A DNA stretch of 26,999 bases from Albidovulum sp. (GCA_030837825.1 JAUQYB010000002.1:1-26999); one strand, 5' to 3'; positions 13,570 through 22,679 are shown, counted from the first letter of the stretch. The notes: generated by a model not told the origin, from the sequence alone. Made by a program: numbers and translations.

Positions 13570-15468
13570 ATGGCGTCCCCGGTTGACGCGACACCCCGCC
13601 CTTCGCGACATCGGAAACCCTCGACCGCCGCTCTGACGTTCGGCGCGCTCGGCGTGGTCTATGGCGACATCGGCACGAGTCCGATCTACGCGTTCCGCGA
13701 GTCGCTGGTGGAGCCGGCGCGCAACAGTCTGACGCCGGTCGAGGTGCTCGGGGTCATCTCGCTGCTGGTCTGGACGCTCGTGCTGGTGGTGACGTTGAAA
13801 TACGTGGTCCTGATCCTGCGGGCCGACAACGACGGCGAGGGCGGCATCCTGTCGCTTTTCGCGCTGGCGCAGCGCGCGCTCGGACGGCGGACGCCCGCGC
13901 TTCTTGCCATCGCCATCCTTGGGATGGCGCTTTTCGCCGGCGACGCGATCATCACGCCGGCGATCTCGGTGCTGTCGGCGGTGGAGGCACTCGAGATCGT
14001 CGCGCCGGGCGCCGACCAGGTCGTCATTCCGCTGACGCTGGCGATCCTTGCCGCGCTCTTCTGGGTGCAGCGCCACGGCACCGGCAGCGTCGCGATCTTC
14101 TTCGGGCCGATCATGCTGCTGTGGTTCCTGACCGTGGGCGCGCTCGGCCTGGCCGCGATCGTCCGCACCCCGGCGGTTCTCGCCGCCGCCAATCCGTTCT
14201 ACGCGATCGAGTTCCTGGCCGAACACGGGTTTGGCGCGATGCCGGTCATGGGGCTGGTCTTCCTCGCCGTCACCGGGGCCGAGGCACTCTATGCCGACCT
14301 CGGCCATTTCGGCCGCAGGCCGATCCGCATCGCCTGGAACGCCGTCGTGCTGCCGGCGCTCGTCCTGTGTTACGGCGGGCAGGGCGCCGAGGTGATCGCC
14401 GATCCCGCCACGGCCAGCAACCCGTTCTTCCTGCTCGCGCCCGAGGGGCTCATGCTGCCGCTGGTGCTGCTGGCGACCACGGCCACCGTCATCGCCAGCC
14501 AGGCGGTGATCTCGGGCGCCTTCTCGATGGCCCAGCAGGCGGTGCAGCTCGGCTTCCTGCCCCGGCTCGAGGTCCAGCACACCTCGGGCGTGCAGCGCGG
14601 GCAGATCTACCTGCCGCAGATCAACGGCCTGATCTTCGCGGGCGTCGTCGCCCTGGTGCTGAGCTTCGGCAGTTCCGGCCGGCTCGCCAACGCCTACGGG
14701 ATCGCCGTCACCGGCACGATGATGGCCACGACGATCCTCGGCCTGGTCGTCTCGCGGCGGCTGTGGCAGTGGTCGAAGCTGAAGGCGACCTTCGTCTGGG
14801 TGCCGCTTCTGATGATCGAGCTTGCCTTCTTCGCCGCCAACATCACCAAGGTGGCGCACGGCGGCTGGGTGCCGGTGGTGCTGGCGGTGCTGGTCGGGTT
14901 CACGATCCGCGCCTGGATCGACGGCTCGCAGTATGTGCTGCGGAAATCGCGCAGCGCCGGGGTGGCGATCGAGACGCTGGCCAGGTCGGTCGGCCGCAGC
15001 GCGCATGTGACAGAAGTGCCCGGCACCGCGGTTTTCCTGACCGGGGACCGCAGCTTCGCGCCGGCGGCGCTGCTGCACAACCTCAAGCACAACCATGTGC
15101 TGCACCGCCAGAACCTCATCGTGACGGTGGTCACCGAGACGACCCCGACAGTGCCGGCCGACCGCCGCGCGACCGTCGAGAAGCTCGACGAGCGCTTCAC
15201 CCGGATCGTGCTCAGCTTCGGCTACATGGAGGAGCCGAACGTGCCCAGGGCGCTGAAGGGCGCGGCCGCGCTCGGCGTCAGCTTCGACATCATGCGCACC
15301 TCGTTCTTCCTCAGCCGCCGCAGCTTCCGCAGCACCGCCAGCGAGGGCCTGCCCCGCTGGCAGGAGGCGATCTTCGTGGTGCTGACGAAATACGCCTCGA
15401 ATGCGACCGACTTCTACCGGCTGCCGACCAACCGGGTGCTGGAACTCGGCGAGCAACTGGCGATCTGA
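13570..15468 (+). CDS. kup: Kup-type low-affinity potassium transporter
   Basis: The 632-residue protein has the Kup/HAK/KT signature at its N-terminus (LTFGALGVVYGDIGTSPIYAFRESL, about 20-44), about twelve hydrophobic segments up to about residue 460, and a soluble C-terminal domain ending NATDFYRLPTNRVLELGEQLAI, the usual Kup tail. Length matches E. coli Kup (622). It imports K+ with protons. The ATG at 13570 is chosen; an in-frame upstream extension to 13453 is not conserved-looking. It converges on preA with ten bases between the stop codons and a shared hairpin. There is no obvious link to pyrimidine metabolism. Confidence 0.95.
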   Translation: MASPVDATPRPSRHRKPSTAALTFGALGVVYGDIGTSPIYAFRESLVEPARNSLTPVEVLGVISLLVWTLVLVVTLKYVVLILRADNDGEGGILSLFALAQRALGRRTPALLAIAILGMALFAGDAIITPAISVLSAVEALEIVAPGADQVVIPLTLAILAALFWVQRHGTGSVAIFFGPIMLLWFLTVGALGLAAIVRTPAVLAAANPFYAIEFLAEHGFGAMPVMGLVFLAVTGAEALYADLGHFGRRPIRIAWNAVVLPALVLCYGGQGAEVIADPATASNPFFLLAPEGLMLPLVLLATTATVIASQAVISGAFSMAQQAVQLGFLPRLEVQHTSGVQRGQIYLPQINGLIFAGVVALVLSFGSSGRLANAYGIAVTGTMMATTILGLVVSRRLWQWSKLKATFVWVPLLMIELAFFAANITKVAHGGWVPVVLAVLVGFTIRAWIDGSQYVLRKSRSAGVAIETLARSVGRSAHVTEVPGTAVFLTGDRSFAPAALLHNLKHNHVLHRQNLIVTVVTETTPTVPADRRATVEKLDERFTRIVLSFGYMEEPNVPRALKGAAALGVSFDIMRTSFFLSRRSFRSTASEGLPRWQEAIFVVLTKYASNATDFYRLPTNRVLELGEQLAI

Positions 15469-15470
15469 AT

Positions 15471-15494
15471 GCGGGCGGCTATTCCGCCGCCCGC
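15471..15494. terminator. Bidirectional hairpin between convergent kup and preA
   Basis: GCGGGCGGC and GCCGCCCGC form a perfect 9-bp stem with a six-base loop. It starts just after the kup stop and covers the preA stop codon (TAG, 15479-15481), so the last preA codons are part of the stem. Neither strand has a T-run, so termination may need Rho or be structural only. Confidence 0.5.
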
Positions 15495-16783
15495 GCCGCC
15501 ATCGGGTTGTTGGGGTGCGTCGTCCAGTTGGCGTAGTCCCCAACCGGCCGCCCGGTGCGCTGGTCGACCTCGCCGCGGGCGAGCGGGCGCATGGTGATGC
15601 AGGCCTCCACCGGGCAGACATCAAGGCAGAGGTTGCAGGCGACGCATTCGGCCTCGTTCACCTCGAAGACGCGGCCCTCCTTCATCCAGATCGCCTGGTG
15701 GCTGGTGTCCTCGCAGGCCGCAAAGCAGCGGCCGCACTTGATGCAGAGGTCCTGGTCGATCCGCGCCTTGGTGACGTAGTTGAGGTTCAGATACTGCCAG
15801 TCGGTGACGTTCGGCACCGCGCGCCCCACCAGATCGGAGGTGGCGGCAAAGCCCTTCTCGTCCATGTATTGCGAGAGGCCCGAGATCATCTCCTGCACGA
15901 CCTTGAAGCCGTAGGTCATCGCCGCGGTGCAGACCTGGACGTTGCCGGCGCCAAGCGCCATGAACTCGGCCGCGTCGCGCCAGGTGGTCACGCCGCCGAT
16001 GCCGGAGATCGGCAGGCCGCGCGTCTCGGCGCTCCGCGCGATCTCGGCCACCATGTTAAGCGCGATCGGCTTCACAGCGGGGCCGCAGTAGCCGCCATGC
16101 GTGCCCTTGCCGTCGATCATCGGCTCGGGGCTGAAGAGGTCGAGGTCCACCGAGGTGATCGAGTTGATCGTGTTGATCAGGCTGACCGCATCGGCGCCGC
16201 CGCGTTTCGCCGCCTCGGCCGGTTTCCTCACGTCGGTGATGTTCGGCGTCAGCTTGACGATGCAGGGCATCCGGCTGTGGGTCTTGACCCAGCGGGTCAC
16301 CATCTCGATGTATTCGGGCACCTGGCCCACGGCAGAGCCCATGCCGCGCTCGGCCATGCCGTGCGGGCAGCCGAAGTTCAGCTCCACCCCGTCGGCGCCG
16401 GTGTCCTCGATCCGGTGCAGGATGTCGCGCCACGAGTCCTCGTCGCAGGGCACCATCAGGCTGATCACCAGCGCCCGGTCGGGCCAGTCGCGTTTCACCT
16501 GCTTGATCTCGCGCAGGTTGACCTCCAGCGGCCGGTCGGTGATCAGTTCGATGTTGTTGAGCCCGAGGACGCGGCGGTCGGCGCCGTGGACGACGCCGTA
16601 GCGCGGCCCGTTGACGTTGACCACCGGCGGCCCCTCGGCGCCGAGCGTCTTCCAGACGACGCCGCCCCAGCCGGCCTCGAAGGCGCGGCGGACGTTGTAT
16701 TCCTTGTCCGTCGGCGGCGCCGAGGCGAGCCAGAACGGGTTGGGGGACTTGATGCCGATAAACGTGGTGGTCAGGTCTGCCAT
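15479..16783 (-). CDS. preA: NAD-dependent dihydropyrimidine dehydrogenase, catalytic subunit PreA
   Basis: The 434-residue protein is the FMN-binding dihydroorotate dehydrogenase-like barrel plus C-terminal ferredoxin domain that reduces uracil and thymine to the 5,6-dihydro compounds. The catalytic Cys is Cys139 in NFGCPHGMAERGMG. Two [4Fe-4S] motifs are intact: Cys347, 350, 353, 357 and Cys380, 383, 386, 390. The alignment runs the full length of the E. coli PreA type (about 411 residues), with a slightly longer tail. ATG at 16783 has GGGGAGGA upstream. It lies 26 bases after preT, and the spacer contains a short GC stem-loop (16803-16818) just before the ribosome site. It needs PreT to receive electrons from NADH. 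Confidence 0.95.
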   Translation of the reverse strand: MADLTTTFIGIKSPNPFWLASAPPTDKEYNVRRAFEAGWGGVVWKTLGAEGPPVVNVNGPRYGVVHGADRRVLGLNNIELITDRPLEVNLREIKQVKRDWPDRALVISLMVPCDEDSWRDILHRIEDTGADGVELNFGCPHGMAERGMGSAVGQVPEYIEMVTRWVKTHSRMPCIVKLTPNITDVRKPAEAAKRGGADAVSLINTINSITSVDLDLFSPEPMIDGKGTHGGYCGPAVKPIALNMVAEIARSAETRGLPISGIGGVTTWRDAAEFMALGAGNVQVCTAAMTYGFKVVQEMISGLSQYMDEKGFAATSDLVGRAVPNVTDWQYLNLNYVTKARIDQDLCIKCGRCFAACEDTSHQAIWMKEGRVFEVNEAECVACNLCLDVCPVEACITMRPLARGEVDQRTGRPVGDYANWTTHPNNPMAARAAE

Positions 16784-16809
16784 TGGTGTTCCTCCCCGGG
16801 ACGCGGGCT

Positions 16810-18153
16810 TCAGCCCGCCGCCCCCATCAGGCTCGCATGGATGTCTTCTGCCGCGTCGCGGCCCTCGGCGACGGCGGTGACGGTCAGGTCGTCGCCGCCC
16901 GCCGCGCAGTCGCCCGCCGCCCAGACTCCGGGAACCGAGGTGCGGCCGGTGGCGGTCACGGCGATCTTGCCGCCCTCGACCCTCAGCCCCTCGGGTGCGC
17001 CGATCAGCGTCTGGCCGATCGCCTTCATCACCTGGTCGGCCTTCAGCCGGAAGGTCTCGGCCTTCAACGTCAGACCGCCCGGGCCGCTTTCGGTATAGGC
17101 GAACTCCACCTCGGCGACCGCGCCGTTGCCGATCACCCGGACCGGCGCCGCGTTGTGGACGATCCGCACGCCGACCGAGGTGGCGTGTTCCTGCTCGTCG
17201 GCCGAGGCACTCATCTCGGCCCGGCCGCGGCGGTAGACGATGGTGACGGTCTCGGCGCCGAGGAGCTTCGACTGCACCGCGGCGTCGATCGCGGTCATGC
17301 CGCCGCCGATCACCACCACGTCGCGGCCCACCGCGAGGTTCGACTTTTCGCCCGCCTGGCGGAGCCCGGCAATGAAGTCGATGGCGTCGACCACATGGCC
17401 GAGCCCCTCGCCCTCGGCCCTGAGCGCGTTCACGCCCCTGAGCCCGATGGCGAGGACCACGGCGTCGTGCTCCGCCCGGAGCCCGTCGAGCGTCAGCCCC
17501 TGGCCGAGGGCGCGGCCGTTCTCGACGCTGATGCCGCCGATCCGCATCAGCCAGGCGACCTCGGCCTGGGCGAAGCTGCCCGGCGCCTTGTAGCTGGCGA
17601 TGCCGTATTCGTTCAGCCCGCCGGCCTTGGGCCGGGCGTCGTAGATCACGACGTCATGGCCCTTCATCGCCAGCCGGTGCGCGGCGGCGAGCCCGGCGGG
17701 CCCGGCGCCGACGACGGCGATCCGCTTGCCGGTCGGGGCGGCGCGGACGAAGGGATGCACCCCCCGCTCCATCAGGCTGTCGGTGGCATAGCGCTGGAGC
17801 CGCCCGATCTCCACCGGCTTGCCCTCCGCCACCTCGCGCACGCAGGCTTCCTCGCAGAGCTGTTCGGTCGGGCAGACGCGGGCGCACATGCCGCCGAGGA
17901 TGTTCTGCTCCCAGATCGTCTTCGCCGCGGCCTCGGGCGTACCGGTGGCGATCTGGCGGATGAAGAGCGGGATGTCGATCGTCGTCGGGCAGGCCGCCAT
18001 GCAGGGGGCATCATGGCAGAAGTAGCAGCGATCCGCCGCCACATGCGCCTCGTGCGGGTCGAAGCGCGGCGCGATGTCGGCGAAATTGCGGGCGTAATCC
18101 CCCGCCTCCAGTCGTCCGGCGACGACGCCCGGCGTGAGCTGGCTGTTGGTCAA
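16810..18153 (-). CDS. preT: NAD-dependent dihydropyrimidine dehydrogenase, electron-transfer subunit PreT
   Basis: The 447-residue protein carries an N-terminal GltD-like Fe-S region with two Cys clusters (Cys43, 46, 51, 55 and Cys90, 94, 100, 104), an FAD site VVGAGPAGLAAA (148-159) and an NAD(P) site VVVIGGGMTAIDAA. It passes electrons from NADH to PreA. The start is unusual. TTG at 18153 has an excellent GGGGAGG site five bases upstream. The only in-frame ATG (18201) lies inside an AT-rich promoter-like tract with no ribosome site and adds 16 unconserved-looking residues. I therefore prefer TTG. A 16-base palindrome sits about 50 bases upstream. It is the first gene of preT-preA. Confidence 0.93.
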   Translation of the reverse strand: MTNSQLTPGVVAGRLEAGDYARNFADIAPRFDPHEAHVAADRCYFCHDAPCMAACPTTIDIPLFIRQIATGTPEAAAKTIWEQNILGGMCARVCPTEQLCEEACVREVAEGKPVEIGRLQRYATDSLMERGVHPFVRAAPTGKRIAVVGAGPAGLAAAHRLAMKGHDVVIYDARPKAGGLNEYGIASYKAPGSFAQAEVAWLMRIGGISVENGRALGQGLTLDGLRAEHDAVVLAIGLRGVNALRAEGEGLGHVVDAIDFIAGLRQAGEKSNLAVGRDVVVIGGGMTAIDAAVQSKLLGAETVTIVYRRGRAEMSASADEQEHATSVGVRIVHNAAPVRVIGNGAVAEVEFAYTESGPGGLTLKAETFRLKADQVMKAIGQTLIGAPEGLRVEGGKIAVTATGRTSVPGVWAAGDCAAGGDDLTVTAVAEGRDAAEDIHASLMGAAG

Positions 18154-18204
18154 GGTGACCTCCCCTGTCTTTTCATTGAGGAAAGGCTGCCACCGAATCA
18201 TTTT

Positions 18205-18220
18205 TTTATCAATTGATAAA
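18205..18220. promoter_or_regulatory. AT-rich perfect palindrome upstream of preT
   Basis: TTTATCAATTGATAAA is a perfect 16-base palindrome within a 30-base AT-rich island in GC-rich DNA, between divergent preT and accB. It is unlike the RutR consensus. It may be an operator for another regulator (GntR- and MarR-type sites often look like this) combined with promoter elements of preT; which protein binds is unknown. Confidence 0.55.
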
Positions 18221-18379
18221 TTTTTTGCAGGCAGCGCCGACCGAGACGGAACCCGCACCCGCGCCGCGCCCGGGGGGCCGGAAACTCCCGCTTTCCTCGC
18301 CCCCACCGACCGCGTATAAGCACGCCGAGCGAAGATCCGCGGACAAGACGGACACGGACAGGACCGATCGAGGATTTCG

Positions 18380-18868
18380 ATGACAAAACCCAACCATGAG
18401 AGCGACGTCGCCTTCATCGAGGCGCTGGCGGACCTGCTCAACCGGAACGATCTCGCCGAGCTTTCGGTCAAGCGCGAATATGGCGAGCACGACAGGCTGG
18501 ACGTGAAGGTGACGAAATACGTGGCCGTCGCCGCCGCCCCGGTTGCCGCGGCGGCCCCCGCAGCGCCCGCCCATCCGGCCGCGCAGGTGCCTGCCGCCGC
18601 AGCCGCCGCCGCGCCGTCCGATCCCGCAAGCCATCCGGGCGCGGTGGCCTCGCCGATGGTCGGCACCGCCTATCTCTCGCCCGAACCGGGGGCCGAGCCC
18701 TTCGTCGCGATCGGCGCGCAGGTGAAGGAGGGCCAGACCCTTCTCATCATCGAGGCGATGAAGACGATGAACCACATTCCCGCGCCGCGGGCCGGGACCG
18801 TCAGGCGCATCCTCGTCGAGGATGGCAGCCCCGTGGAATACGGCGCGCCGCTTCTCATCATCGAGTGA
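18380..18868 (+). CDS. accB: Acetyl-CoA carboxylase biotin carboxyl carrier protein
   Basis: The 162-residue protein has a short helical N-terminal region, an Ala/Pro-rich flexible linker (about 50-90) and a biotinyl domain (about 88-162) with the biotin acceptor Lys128 in EAMKTMN. It carries CO2 from biotin carboxylase to the carboxyltransferase in the first step of fatty acid synthesis. ATG at 18380 follows GAGGA. accC starts seven bases after its stop, so the two form an operon. A TATAAG at 18315-18320 could be its -10 box, with a poor -35. Confidence 0.95.
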   Translation: MTKPNHESDVAFIEALADLLNRNDLAELSVKREYGEHDRLDVKVTKYVAVAAAPVAAAAPAAPAHPAAQVPAAAAAAAPSDPASHPGAVASPMVGTAYLSPEPGAEPFVAIGAQVKEGQTLLIIEAMKTMNHIPAPRAGTVRRILVEDGSPVEYGAPLLIIE

Positions 18869-18875
18869 GGGCGCG

Positions 18876-20222
18876 ATGTTCGAGAAAATCCTTGTGGCGA
18901 ACCGGGGCGAGATCGCGCTCCGCGTGATCCGCGCCTGCCGCGAGATGGGCATCCGCTCGGTCGCGGTGCATTCGACGGCGGATGCCGATGCGATGCATGT
19001 GCGCATGGCCGACGAGTCGGTCTGCATCGGCCCGAACCCCTCGGCGCAGAGCTACCTGTCGATTCCCGCGATCATCTCGGCCTGCGAGATCACCGGGGCG
19101 CAGGCGATCCACCCGGGCTACGGCTTCCTTTCCGAGAACGCCACCTTCGTGCAGGCGCTCGAGGATCACGGCATCACCTTCATCGGCCCGACGGCGGAAC
19201 ACATCCGGATCATGGGCGACAAGATCACCGCCAAGGAAACCGCGAAGTCACTGGGGATTCCGGTGGTGCCCGGTTCAGACGGCGGGGTGCCGGACCTGGC
19301 CGTGGCGAAGCGCGTCGCGCTGGAGATCGGCTATCCGGTGATCATCAAGGCCACCGCCGGCGGCGGCGGGCGCGGCATGAAGGTGGCGGCCGAGGAGGCG
19401 GCGCTGGAGTCGGCGTTCCGCACCGCCCGCGCCGAGGCCAAGGCCGCCTTCGGCAACGACGAGGTCTATATCGAGAAATACCTCCAGCGGCCCCGCCACA
19501 TCGAGATCCAGGTCTTCGGCGACGGCAAGGGCCATGCGGTGCATCTGGGCGAGCGCGACTGTTCCTTGCAGCGCCGCCACCAGAAGGTCTTCGAGGAAGC
19601 GCCCGGCCCGGTGATCTCGCCGCAGAAGCGCGCCGAGATCGGCCGCATCTGCGCCGAGGCGGTGGCGAAGATCAGCTACATCGGCGCCGGCACCATCGAG
19701 TTCCTCTACGAGGACGGCGAATTCTACTTCATCGAGATGAACACAAGGCTTCAGGTCGAACATCCGGTGACCGAGGCGATCTTCGGCGTCGACCTGGTGC
19801 GAGAGCAGATCCGCGTGGCCGACGGCTATCCCTTGTCGTTCACCCAGGACGATCTCGTCATCAACGGCCACGCGATCGAGGTCAGGATCAACGCCGAACG
19901 GCTGCCGACCTTCGCCCCCTGCCCCGGCAAGATCACCCATTACCACGCGCCGGGGGGGTTGGGCGTGCGGATGGATTCCGCGCTTTACGACGGCTACACG
20001 ATTCCGCCCTATTACGACAGCCTGATCGGCAAGCTCATCGTCCACGGCCGCGACCGGCCCGAGGCGCTGATGCGGCTCAAGCGCGCGCTGAGCGAGCTGA
20101 TCGTGGACGGGATCGACACGACGATCCCGCTCTTCCACGCGCTTCTGGCCGAGGAAGACATCCAGACCGGCAACTACTCCATCCACTGGCTGGAAAAGTG
20201 GCTGGCGCGGGACGCCGGCTGA
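18876..20222 (+). CDS. accC: Acetyl-CoA carboxylase biotin carboxylase subunit
   Basis: The 448-residue protein begins [20 protein letters not shown], the standard biotin carboxylase opening. It has the ATP-grasp glycine loop [12 protein letters not shown] (about 158-169), the [21 protein letters not shown] segment and the catalytic stretch [14 protein letters not shown]. Length equals the E. coli enzyme (449). It carboxylates the biotin on AccB using ATP and bicarbonate. The ATG at 18876 is chosen over an upstream in-frame start that would overlap accB. It is followed after 19 bases by aat. Confidence 0.97.
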   Translation: MFEKILVANRGEIALRVIRACREMGIRSVAVHSTADADAMHVRMADESVCIGPNPSAQSYLSIPAIISACEITGAQAIHPGYGFLSENATFVQALEDHGITFIGPTAEHIRIMGDKITAKETAKSLGIPVVPGSDGGVPDLAVAKRVALEIGYPVIIKATAGGGGRGMKVAAEEAALESAFRTARAEAKAAFGNDEVYIEKYLQRPRHIEIQVFGDGKGHAVHLGERDCSLQRRHQKVFEEAPGPVISPQKRAEIGRICAEAVAKISYIGAGTIEFLYEDGEFYFIEMNTRLQVEHPVTEAIFGVDLVREQIRVADGYPLSFTQDDLVINGHAIEVRINAERLPTFAPCPGKITHYHAPGGLGVRMDSALYDGYTIPPYYDSLIGKLIVHGRDRPEALMRLKRALSELIVDGIDTTIPLFHALLAEEDIQTGNYSIHWLEKWLARDAG

Positions 20223-20241
20223 ACGGCCGGGGGGCGGCCGG

Positions 20242-20871
20242 GTGCTGACGCCGGAGGCGATGCTGTCGGGCTATGCCCAGGGCATCTTCCCGATGGCCGG
20301 GGGGCGCGACGAGGCCGAGCTTCACTGGGTCGATCCGCGCCAGAGGGGAGTCTTTCCCCTGCAGGGATTCCACATTTCCCGCTCTCTTGCGCGGGAAATC
20401 CGCCGCGGGAATTACACAATTCGAACGAACACGGCGTTTTCCGAGGTCGTGCGCCTTTGTGCCGCGCGGCCCGAGACCTGGATCAACGCGCCGCTCGCCG
20501 CGCTCTACGACCGGCTGCACGCGATGGGCCATGCCCATTCGCTGGAGGTCTGGCAGGAGGAGGCCCTGGCTGGCGGCGTCTTCGGGGTGACGCTGGGCGC
20601 GGCCTTCTTCGGCGAAAGCATGTTCTCCACCCGCGCCAATGGGTCGAAGATCGCGCTCACCTATCTGGTGGACCGCTTGCGGCAGGCAGGGTTCACGCTT
20701 TTCGACACGCAGTTCCTGACGCCGCATCTGGCCTCGCTGGGCGCGGTGGAGGTGCCGCGTGCGGCCTATCTGGAGATGCTGGCCGCGGCGCTGGCGGGCC
20801 GGGCAGAGTTCACGGCACCCGCGGTGCCCGACCCTCACTCGCTCTCGCAGCGGATGACCCAGACGTCGTAG
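20242..20871 (+). CDS. aat: Leucyl/phenylalanyl-tRNA--protein transferase
   Basis: The 209-residue enzyme attaches Leu or Phe to proteins with N-terminal Arg or Lys, sending them to ClpS/ClpAP in the N-end rule pathway. Family motifs are GYAQGIFPMA near the N-terminus, HWVDPRQRGVFPL, a central GGVFGVTLGAAFFGESMFS and LVDRLRQAGFTLFDTQFLTPHLASLGA. It is slightly shorter than E. coli Aat (234) at the N-terminus, as in other Rhodobacterales. The start is GTG at 20242, the first possible one in the frame. It follows accBC and overlaps the convergent DUF2155 gene by 37 bases at its 3' end. Confidence 0.93.
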   Translation: MLTPEAMLSGYAQGIFPMAGGRDEAELHWVDPRQRGVFPLQGFHISRSLAREIRRGNYTIRTNTAFSEVVRLCAARPETWINAPLAALYDRLHAMGHAHSLEVWQEEALAGGVFGVTLGAAFFGESMFSTRANGSKIALTYLVDRLRQAGFTLFDTQFLTPHLASLGAVEVPRAAYLEMLAAALAGRAEFTAPAVPDPHSLSQRMTQTS

Positions 20872-21194
20872 CGCGGATCGTCCAGCGCCGAAAGCGCCGG
20901 GCTCGAGGCGACCATCCAGCCGTCAAAGGCGATGGCGCCGGTGTCGGCATCGGCGATGACGAGATTGGCATAGGCGTTGGCCGAGGGGTCGGCGACCGGA
21001 TAGCGGCAGTCCGACAACGTCACGTCAAGCCGGCCGAAGCGCGCGGTGGCGCCGCTCGACAGCTCCAGGTCGGTGGTCTCGCCCGACACCTTGTCGAGCG
21101 CGCGCAAGACCGCGCCCGGCGCGCTCGCGACCTCCTCGGCGGTGGCGGCACCCGCGCCGGCCAGCGCAAGGACGAACCCGAGGGCCAGCCTCAT
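20835..21194 (-). CDS. DUF2155 domain-containing exported protein
   Basis: The 119-residue protein has a signal peptide (about 1-19, MRLALGFVLALAGAGAATA) and a DUF2155 domain, recognised by VLRALDKVSGETTDLELSSGATARFGRLDVTLSDCRYP and the closing AFDGWMVASSPALSALDDPRYDVWVIRC. Two Cys may form a disulfide in the periplasm. DUF2155 proteins are common in alphaproteobacteria and have no established function. Its ATG overlaps the stop of mlaD by ATGA (21191-21194), and its 3' end overlaps aat on the other strand. Confidence 0.9.
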   Translation of the reverse strand: MRLALGFVLALAGAGAATAEEVASAPGAVLRALDKVSGETTDLELSSGATARFGRLDVTLSDCRYPVADPSANAYANLVIADADTGAIAFDGWMVASSPALSALDDPRYDVWVIRCESE

Positions 21195-21661
21195 GGCGCG
21201 GTCGTGTCGGTGTCGTCGCCTGCCGCGGCGCCCACGAACTTCATCAGCAGCGCGATGACGCTGACCGCACCCTGGGTGTCCTCGATCTCGGCCCCCGGGG
21301 CGAGGTCCGCCGGGCTGCCGCCGGGCAGGATTTCCACGAAGGCGCCGCCGAGAAGACCCTCGGAGGCGATGACGATGGTGCTGTCCTCGGGCACGGCGAC
21401 GCCGTTTCTCACCGTCACCCGGGCATCGGCGAAGAAGGTCTGCGGGTTCAGTGCCAGATCGGTGACGGTGCCGACCTTGACGCCGGCCATGCGCACGTCG
21501 GTGCCGACGGTGATCCCCTCGACCGAGCGGAAGCTTGCCGTCAGCTCGTAGCTGTCGCCCGAACGGGTCAGCCCCTCGCCGCCCGAGGCGTAGACGAGGA
21601 AACCCACCGCCGCCGCCAGCACGCCCGCGCCGGTCAGGATCTCTGTGACGCTCTCTGCCAT
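21191..21661 (-). CDS. mlaD: MlaD-type MCE domain protein (outer-membrane lipid asymmetry)
   Basis: The 156-residue protein has one N-terminal membrane helix (about 8-26) and an MCE domain (about 36-115, YELTASFRSVEGITVGTDVRMAGVKVGTV). The arrangement is that of MlaD, the hexameric periplasmic phospholipid shuttle of the Mla pathway, though no mlaF/E/C partners are adjacent here. The ATG at 21661 is chosen because it starts just before the membrane helix, four bases after the NDUFA12 stop. It overlaps the DUF2155 gene by ATGA. Confidence 0.88.
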   Translation of the reverse strand: MAESVTEILTGAGVLAAAVGFLVYASGGEGLTRSGDSYELTASFRSVEGITVGTDVRMAGVKVGTVTDLALNPQTFFADARVTVRNGVAVPEDSTIVIASEGLLGGAFVEILPGGSPADLAPGAEIEDTQGAVSVIALLMKFVGAAAGDDTDTTAP

Positions 21662-21665
21662 CCGG

Positions 21666-22049
21666 TCAGGCTTCCTGTTCGGGGCTCCAGGCCTCGTAGT
21701 CGCGCCGCTCGGTCGGATGCGGCCGGCGGAGCGAACCCGTCGGCGCATAGGCGAGCGGGGTGCCGGTCCGGTTTTCCTGATGCGGCTTTTCCCAAGCCCG
21801 GTGGGTCAGCGCGGCCTTCGCCGGCGGCTCGTCCCAGGTGAAGTGCAGCCAGCCGTGCCAGTCGGGGCTGATACGGCTCGCCTCGCTTTCGCCGTTGTAG
21901 ATCACCCAGCGGCGCTTGCCGTCGCGGGTCTGGTAGAAGAAGTTGCCCTGATCGTCCTCGCCGACCTTCACGCCGCGGCGCGCGGTGAAGATCTGGGTGC
22001 CGAGGGTCTGGCCGTTCCACCAGGTCAGCAGGCGAAGCAGGAAATTCAT
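21666..22049 (-). CDS. NADH:ubiquinone oxidoreductase NDUFA12-type accessory subunit
   Basis: The 127-residue soluble protein matches NDUFA12 (B17.2): [38 protein letters not shown] at the start, [31 protein letters not shown] in the middle and a Pro/Arg-rich tail. This complex I accessory subunit is shared by mitochondria and alphaproteobacteria. It lies apart from any nuo operon, in a cotranscribed set with mlaD (four bases on) and DUF2155. Confidence 0.95.
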   Translation of the reverse strand: MNFLLRLLTWWNGQTLGTQIFTARRGVKVGEDDQGNFFYQTRDGKRRWVIYNGESEASRISPDWHGWLHFTWDEPPAKAALTHRAWEKPHQENRTGTPLAYAPTGSLRRPHPTERRDYEAWSPEQEA

Positions 22050-22117
22050 CGGGCACCTCCGGGCAATGCTGCCCCCTTATAGCGCAGCGGCGGGCGAGGT
22101 CTAGGGGGCGAGGCGGG

Positions 22118-22621
22118 TCACATCCTGCCCTCTGGCGCAATGCGCACCCGACCGGCGAGCCAGGCCCCGGGGGCATAGAGGTGCAGCGTCCCGTCGGTCA
22201 GATCGCGGTAATACAGCGCCCCGGCTCCCTCAGCACGCGTCCGATCTCGGCAGAGAGCGACCGCCCGACATAGGCAACACAACGCTCGACAGGTTCGAAG
22301 GCGGCCGAATCCGCAAAGGCCACCGGTGTCGGCCGCCACAGTCCGCCGAAGCGAAGATCGCGGTCGTGCCGCAGGCCGGCGCGCGGCGGCGCGGACGGCG
22401 CATTTACGCCAAGGCGCACGAAGGCATGCTGGCAGTTCTCCTCGGGCGCGTGATCGGAATAGCGGCTGCTCAGGACCGCTACGAAGGCAAGAACGCCCTC
22501 GAACAGCCGTTCGGCGTAGCCGTTCGAAACCTGCCTCGCCTCGCCCCCGAAACATCAGCGCGTGGGCCCAGAGGGCAAGAGGTATCAGCGCCGCGACAAG
22601 CAGACCGACCAAAGCCCTCAT
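22118..22621 (-). pseudogene. Hypothetical exported protein gene with two compensating frameshifts
   Basis: The frame from ATG 22621 starts with a good signal-peptide-like segment ([21 protein letters not shown]) and ends plausibly ([34 protein letters not shown]). Its middle is an Arg/Cys-rich stretch typical of a wrong frame. The frame one base over gives natural-looking protein for the middle (from 22554: [20 protein letters not shown] onward, to a stop at 22198). The likely true product crosses from the first frame to the second near 22555-22520 and back near 22240-22215, about 167 residues in all. A net +1 followed by a net -1 change explains this. It is either a decayed gene or two sequence errors. 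I do not recognise the family. Confidence 0.6.
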
Positions 22622-22679
22622 GTGCCGACACGCGCCGTCAAACCTGCGGCGACCCTCGCGCCGGCTCGCCGGCCGCTAT

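Noticed and set aside
13381..15624. 747-codon minus-strand frame opposite kup
   Set aside because: Kup is unmistakable on the plus strand; the antisense frame is charged, low-complexity and without motifs.
18148..18160. GGTCA-AGG-TGACC inverted repeat at the preT start
   Set aside because: The half-sites are in the opposite order to a RutR operator, and the right half is the preT ribosome site; probably chance.
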